Shown here one piece after another: positions 14,259-17,423 of a stretch of 17,423 nucleotides of DNA (positions are counted from its first letter, which is position 1; the number at the start of each line of letters is the position of its first letter). The position numbers and the translations under genes are program-made. Origin of the DNA: Pseudomonadota bacterium (GTDB taxonomy: Bacteria > Pseudomonadota > Gammaproteobacteria > Xanthomonadales > Xanthomonadaceae); assembly GCA_023394655.1 (NCBI GenBank), contig JAEXAG010000003.1, positions 1 to 17,423 on the forward strand, read 5' to 3'. The notes beneath the pieces were generated by a model. It was given only the letters and a program-made list of their open reading frames with translations. It was not told where the DNA came from and did not search any database.

Positions 14259-16277
14259 TCACCAGACCCGGATGCGCGCTTCCTCCGGCAGCGCCATCGG
14301 CGCTGGTACGGTGCAGGCATGGGTGGTGGCGAAGCTCGGCTGGTTGGCCAGCGTGCCGTTGACGCGCCACAGGCCCGGCGGTTGTTCGCTGGTGCTGGCC
14401 ATGAAGGCGGCGGCCTCCACGCTCATCTGCTGTGCCCAGAGCTGCGCCCAGGCCTGCTGGAAGGCGAGCCGCTCGGGCACGCCGGCCTGCGGCAGCGCGC
14501 GATTCATCGCGGTCTCCGCCAGTTCGATGCCGGCCAGGTCGTTGAGCGCCTGCGCGCGCACGCGATGGCCGTTCACGCGGGTGGCGGTGAGCAGCGGGTA
14601 GTCGTAGCCCTCGAACTGGTTGCCCACGCGCGAGAGCAGGGCTTCCCAGCCGGCGACATCGGCGGGCGTCCACCAGTCGCGGAGCTGCCCGGCGGCATCG
14701 ACGTGGCGACCGCGCGCACCGACGGCGTGGGTCAGTTCGTGGCCGACCAGTGCGCCGAAACTGCCGTAATGCGCGGCGCCGGGCTGGCCCATGTCGATCA
14801 CCGGCGGCTGCAGCACCGCCGCGGTGACGATCAGGCGGTTCTGCGCCATGTCGTAGGAGAGCGCGGGCTGCTGCGGCAGCACGTCCCAGCGACGGGCGGC
14901 GTTGTGGCGGCCGATCCGGCGCATTTCCTCGCGGTGACGCCAGGTGGACGCGATCAGCATGTTGCTGCCGAAGCTGCCGCGCCCCATCGGCTGGATGCTG
15001 TAGTCCAGATCGCGGCGCGGCGTGCCCACTTCGATGCGCAACTTGGCGAGCTTGGCCTTGGCTTCGGTGCGCGCGGCCGAACTCATCCAGCTGTTGGAGT
15101 CGATGCCGGCGGCCAGCGCATCACGGATTTCGCCGGCGATCGACTCGGCGCGGCTGCGGGTGGCGGCGGGCAGGTAGCGCGCGGCGTACTCGCGTCCCAG
15201 CATCGGGCCGGCGGCCAGGTTGATGGCGTCCAGCGTCTGCTTCCAGCGCGGCAGCGGCGCACTCTGGCCGCGCATGATGCGGCCATGGAACTCGAAGTCC
15301 GCCTCGCGGAATGGCCGGGCCAGATAGGGGGCCATCGCGTTGCCGACCTGATAGCGCAGGTACACCTTCCACTGCTCGGCCTTGAGGCCCGGTACCAGCG
15401 CATCGATCTGCTGGAACAGCGCCGGATTGGCGATCGACACCACGTCGTCGGTGACGCCCTGCGCGCGCAGGAACTCGGCCAGCTGCAGGTTGCGATAGCT
15501 CTTGCCGAGTTCGGCCACCGGCACCGGCGCGTAGTTGCCGCGCGGATCGCGCAGGCTGGCCAGCGGGCGCGAGGCCTGTGCCAGCCGTGCTTCCAGATCG
15601 AACACCGCCTGCACGTCGGCGGCGAGGCGGTTGGCCGGGGTGCCGGTGAGGGTGAGGATCTTCTCGACGTAGTGGCGGTAACGGCCCATCAGGTTGCGGG
15701 TTTCGGCATCCTGGCGGGTGTAGAAGGCGGGATCGGGCAGGGCGGTGCCGCCCTGGCTGAAGTAGCCGATGTGGCGGCCCAGCTCGTTCAGGTCGAGATC
15801 GGCGCCGAAGTTGAACACCACCGGGATACCCACCTGGTGCAGCGCGGCGATGGCCGCCGGTACGTCACGGCTGCGGCGGATGCCGTTGATGCGATCGAGC
15901 AGCGGGGCGATCGGCTGGGCGCCATCGGCTTCCACCGCGGCCTCGTCCAGGCCGCTGGCCCAGAAATCGCCGAGCAGCTTCTGCACGTTGCCCTGCGGTG
16001 CCTGCATGGCGGCATCCAGCAGGTCGCGCTGCTGCTGTTCGCTGCGCGCCACCAGTTGGGCCAGCGCGGTGGTGGTGGCGGTGCCGGCCGGCGCGGGCAC
16101 GGCGGCCAGCCAGGCGCTGTTGGTGGCGGTGTAGAAATCGCGGCACTCGGCCGTGATCGGTGGCGGGGCCTTGGCGCGGGCCGGAGCGCGCTTGCGCTGT
16201 GCCTGGGCATCCGGCGCGAGCGGAGCGGCGACCAGGGCGACGAGGAGGGCAAGGGCAAGCGGCTTGGCTCGTGGCAT
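14259..16277 (-). CDS. M13 (neprilysin/PepO) family metallopeptidase paralogue with degenerate active site
   Basis: A 672-residue exported protein with signal peptide MPRAKPLALALLVALVAAPL and cleavage near AQA|Q (26/27). The M13 N-terminal domain runs from DFYTATNSAWL (47-57) and the peptidase domain occupies about 460-672. Zinc motif HELTH (513-517) is intact. Other hallmarks are changed: the third zinc ligand in ENxxD is Gln576 (QALND), though Asp580 is kept. The substrate-binding NAYYNP is replaced by ALSYDM (472-477). GFDDQG after HExxH is AVGARG. The histidine that stabilises the transition state is Gln632 (Arg638 kept). The final Cys655 and terminal VW remain. The frame is unbroken, so this is a diverged gene, not a fresh pseudogene. 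The upstream reading frame is open to about 16400, but the signal peptide fixes the ATG at 16277, with GGAG 10 bases before it. It is probably a tandem duplicate of the next gene and inactive or altered in activity. Confidence 0.9.
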   Translation of the reverse strand: MPRAKPLALALLVALVAAPLAPDAQAQRKRAPARAKAPPPITAECRDFYTATNSAWLAAVPAPAGTATTTALAQLVARSEQQQRDLLDAAMQAPQGNVQKLLGDFWASGLDEAAVEADGAQPIAPLLDRINGIRRSRDVPAAIAALHQVGIPVVFNFGADLDLNELGRHIGYFSQGGTALPDPAFYTRQDAETRNLMGRYRHYVEKILTLTGTPANRLAADVQAVFDLEARLAQASRPLASLRDPRGNYAPVPVAELGKSYRNLQLAEFLRAQGVTDDVVSIANPALFQQIDALVPGLKAEQWKVYLRYQVGNAMAPYLARPFREADFEFHGRIMRGQSAPLPRWKQTLDAINLAAGPMLGREYAARYLPAATRSRAESIAGEIRDALAAGIDSNSWMSSAARTEAKAKLAKLRIEVGTPRRDLDYSIQPMGRGSFGSNMLIASTWRHREEMRRIGRHNAARRWDVLPQQPALSYDMAQNRLIVTAAVLQPPVIDMGQPGAAHYGSFGALVGHELTHAVGARGRHVDAAGQLRDWWTPADVAGWEALLSRVGNQFEGYDYPLLTATRVNGHRVRAQALNDLAGIELAETAMNRALPQAGVPERLAFQQAWAQLWAQQMSVEAAAFMASTSEQPPGLWRVNGTLANQPSFATTHACTVPAPMALPEEARIRVW

Positions 16278-16350
16278 CGTGAGCAGGCTCCGTGGGGGAA
16301 GCCGGAAGGATACCAAGCAGCGCGTCAGCGGCGGCGGCGTGTCCTGGCCC

Positions 16351-16379
16351 GGAAACGGGAAACGCCGGCAATGCCGGCG
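16351..16379 (-). terminator. Intrinsic terminator between the two M13 genes
   Basis: On the minus strand CGCCGGC-ATT-GCCGGCG (16379 down to 16363) is a perfect 7-bp stem with a 3-base loop, followed by TTTCCCGTTT. It starts 28 bases after the stop of the upstream M13 gene. This suggests the downstream, degenerate copy is at least partly transcribed from its own promoter. Confidence 0.65.
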
Positions 16380-16406
16380 CTTCCGTGGTTCATTTGGCAC
16401 GGGGCC

Positions 16407-17423
16407 TTACCAGATGGTGACCTGCGCTTCGCCGCTGCGCACCATCGGATCGCCCGGCTTGCAGCCCCAGGCTTCCGCGAAGGCGGGGAGATTGCTCGGC
16501 GCGCCGATGGCCCGGAACTCGGCCGGGGCATGCGGATCGGTGGCCAGCCGCACCTTCAGCTCGTCCGGGGTGAAGTTGCGGCGCCACACCGTCGCCCAGT
16601 TGGCGAACAGGCGCTGGTTGCCACTCATGCCGTCGATTTCCGCGGCCGGCTTGCCACCCAGCGCGCGCTGGTAGGCATCGAAGGCGATCGCCAGCCCGCC
16701 CAGGTCGGCGATGTTCTCGCCCAGCGTCAGGTTGCCGTTGACCTTGCCGCCCGCGGTTTCGTAGGCATCGAACTGCTGCACCAGCTTGTTGGTGAGCGCC
16801 TTGAAACCGGCGGCATCGGCTTCCTGCCACCAGTTTTCCATGTTGCCGGCCGGCCCGAAGCGGCTGCCCTGGTCGTCGAAGCCGTGGGTCATCTCATGGC
16901 CGATCACCGCGCCGATGCCGCCGTAGTTCAGGGCATCGTCGGCCTTGCCGTCGAAGAACGGCGGTTGCAGGATCGCCGCCGGGAACACGATCTCGTTCTG
17001 CAGCGGGTTGTAGTAGGCGTTGACCGTCTGCGGGCTCATGCCCCATTCGGTCTTGTCCACCGGCTTGCCGATCTTCGAGAGCATCCAGCGGTAGTTGAAG
17101 GCGTTGGCGGCCAGCACGTTGTCCAGATAGCTTTCGCGCCCGGTCCGGAGCCCGGAGAAATCACGCCACTTGTCGGGGTAGCCGATCTTCGGCGTGAACG
17201 CCTTCAGCTTCTCGTGGGCCTTGGCCTTGGTGTCGTCCGACATCCAGGAAAGCCTGTCGATTCGCGCGGAGAACGCCTCGCCCAGGTTCTTCACCAGCGT
17301 CTCCATGCGCGCCTTGGATTCGGCCGGGAAAGCCAGCTGCACGTAGACCTGGCCCATGGCTTCGCCGGCCTGGCTCTCGATGGTGTCGAGCACGCGCTTC
17401 CAGCGGTCCTTGATCTCGGCCTG
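16407..17423 (-). CDS. M13 (neprilysin/PepO) family metallopeptidase, C-terminal part, cut by the window edge
   Basis: The frame is open through the right edge, so only the last 338 residues are seen; whole proteins of this family are about 650-700 residues. The active site is complete: substrate-binding VNAYYNP, zinc motif HEMTH (codons at 16884-16898) followed by GFDDQG, third-ligand motif ENIADLGG (Glu codon at 16716-16718), the transition-state His in DPHAPAEFR, and the family ending CKPGDPMVRSGEAQVTIW. It should be an active zinc endopeptidase acting on peptides outside the cytoplasm; the N-terminal signal is beyond the window. It lies upstream of the degenerate paralogue, same strand, 129 bp away, with a terminator hairpin between them. 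Confidence 0.95.
   Translation of the reverse strand, partial: QAEIKDRWKRVLDTIESQAGEAMGQVYVQLAFPAESKARMETLVKNLGEAFSARIDRLSWMSDDTKAKAHEKLKAFTPKIGYPDKWRDFSGLRTGRESYLDNVLAANAFNYRWMLSKIGKPVDKTEWGMSPQTVNAYYNPLQNEIVFPAAILQPPFFDGKADDALNYGGIGAVIGHEMTHGFDDQGSRFGPAGNMENWWQEADAAGFKALTNKLVQQFDAYETAGGKVNGNLTLGENIADLGGLAIAFDAYQRALGGKPAAEIDGMSGNQRLFANWATVWRRNFTPDELKVRLATDPHAPAEFRAIGAPSNLPAFAEAWGCKPGDPMVRSGEAQVTIW

Noticed and set aside
16278..16400. N-terminal extension of the degenerate M13 protein by 41 residues
   Set aside because: It would bury a good signal peptide and overlap the terminator hairpin of the upstream M13 gene.
1..17423. New defence system, mobile element, CRISPR, tRNA or riboswitch
   Set aside because: I looked for nuclease, toxin-antitoxin, integrase or transposase genes, repeat-spacer patterns and tRNA-like cloverleafs. 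The HerA-like ATPase is of the housekeeping DUF853/YjgR type and has no NurA- or Sir2-type partner, so it does not look like a HerA-based defence module.

Overview
The window is about 17.4 kb of very GC-rich (roughly two-thirds G+C), gene-dense chromosomal DNA from a gammaproteobacterium. The gene set (GreB, a YjgR-type HerA-like ATPase, RlmJ, a complete CreB-CreC-CreD set, two adjacent M13 zinc peptidases, a secreted M28 peptidase) and the G/C-dominated codon use point to the Xanthomonadales/Lysobacterales (Lysobacter, Luteimonas, Stenotrophomonas, Pseudoxanthomonas and relatives). The order assignment is an inference; no rRNA or other taxonomic marker is present. I see no tRNA, rRNA, CRISPR array, insertion sequence, prophage or plasmid gene.

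Layout, left to right. (1) 162-3738, minus: a tightly overlapping three-gene operon, transcribed yjgR-like ATPase -> AbgT-family transporter -> greB. Both junctions overlap (ATGA, then TGATG). (2) 3857-5401, plus: a secreted SLT/LysM lytic transglycosylase, divergent from the ATPase. (3) 5412-6275, minus: rlmJ, convergent with the transglycosylase with a 10-bp gap. (4) 6345-9906, plus: creB-creC-creD, divergent from rlmJ. A perfect direct repeat TTCAC-N6-TTCAC (the CreB 'cre tag') lies between creC and creD, so creD very likely forms its own CreB-driven unit. (5) 10025-11620, plus: a secreted M28 zinc peptidase. (6) 12216-13361 then 11639-12232, minus: a GT4 glycosyltransferase whose 3' end overlaps a PAP2 phosphatase. 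(7) 13534-14187, plus: a rhomboid intramembrane protease closed by a good intrinsic terminator. (8) 14259-17423, minus: two M13 peptidases in tandem. The upstream one runs off the right edge and has an intact catalytic centre. The downstream one keeps HExxH but has lost several other active-site residues.

Much of the window concerns the cell envelope: peptidoglycan cleavage, a CreBC system (linked in several gammaproteobacteria to beta-lactam/PBP stress), CreD in the inner membrane, a lipid-type glycosyltransferase/phosphatase pair, a rhomboid protease and three exported or probably exported peptidases. Most genes nevertheless look like ordinary chromosomal genes. I found no clear new defence or mobile system. 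The strongest points for follow-up are the degenerate M13 paralogue and the conserved cre tag before creD. Weaker ones are a hairpin over the abgT ribosome-binding site, a palindrome on the creB start codon, and the overlapping GT4/PAP2 pair.
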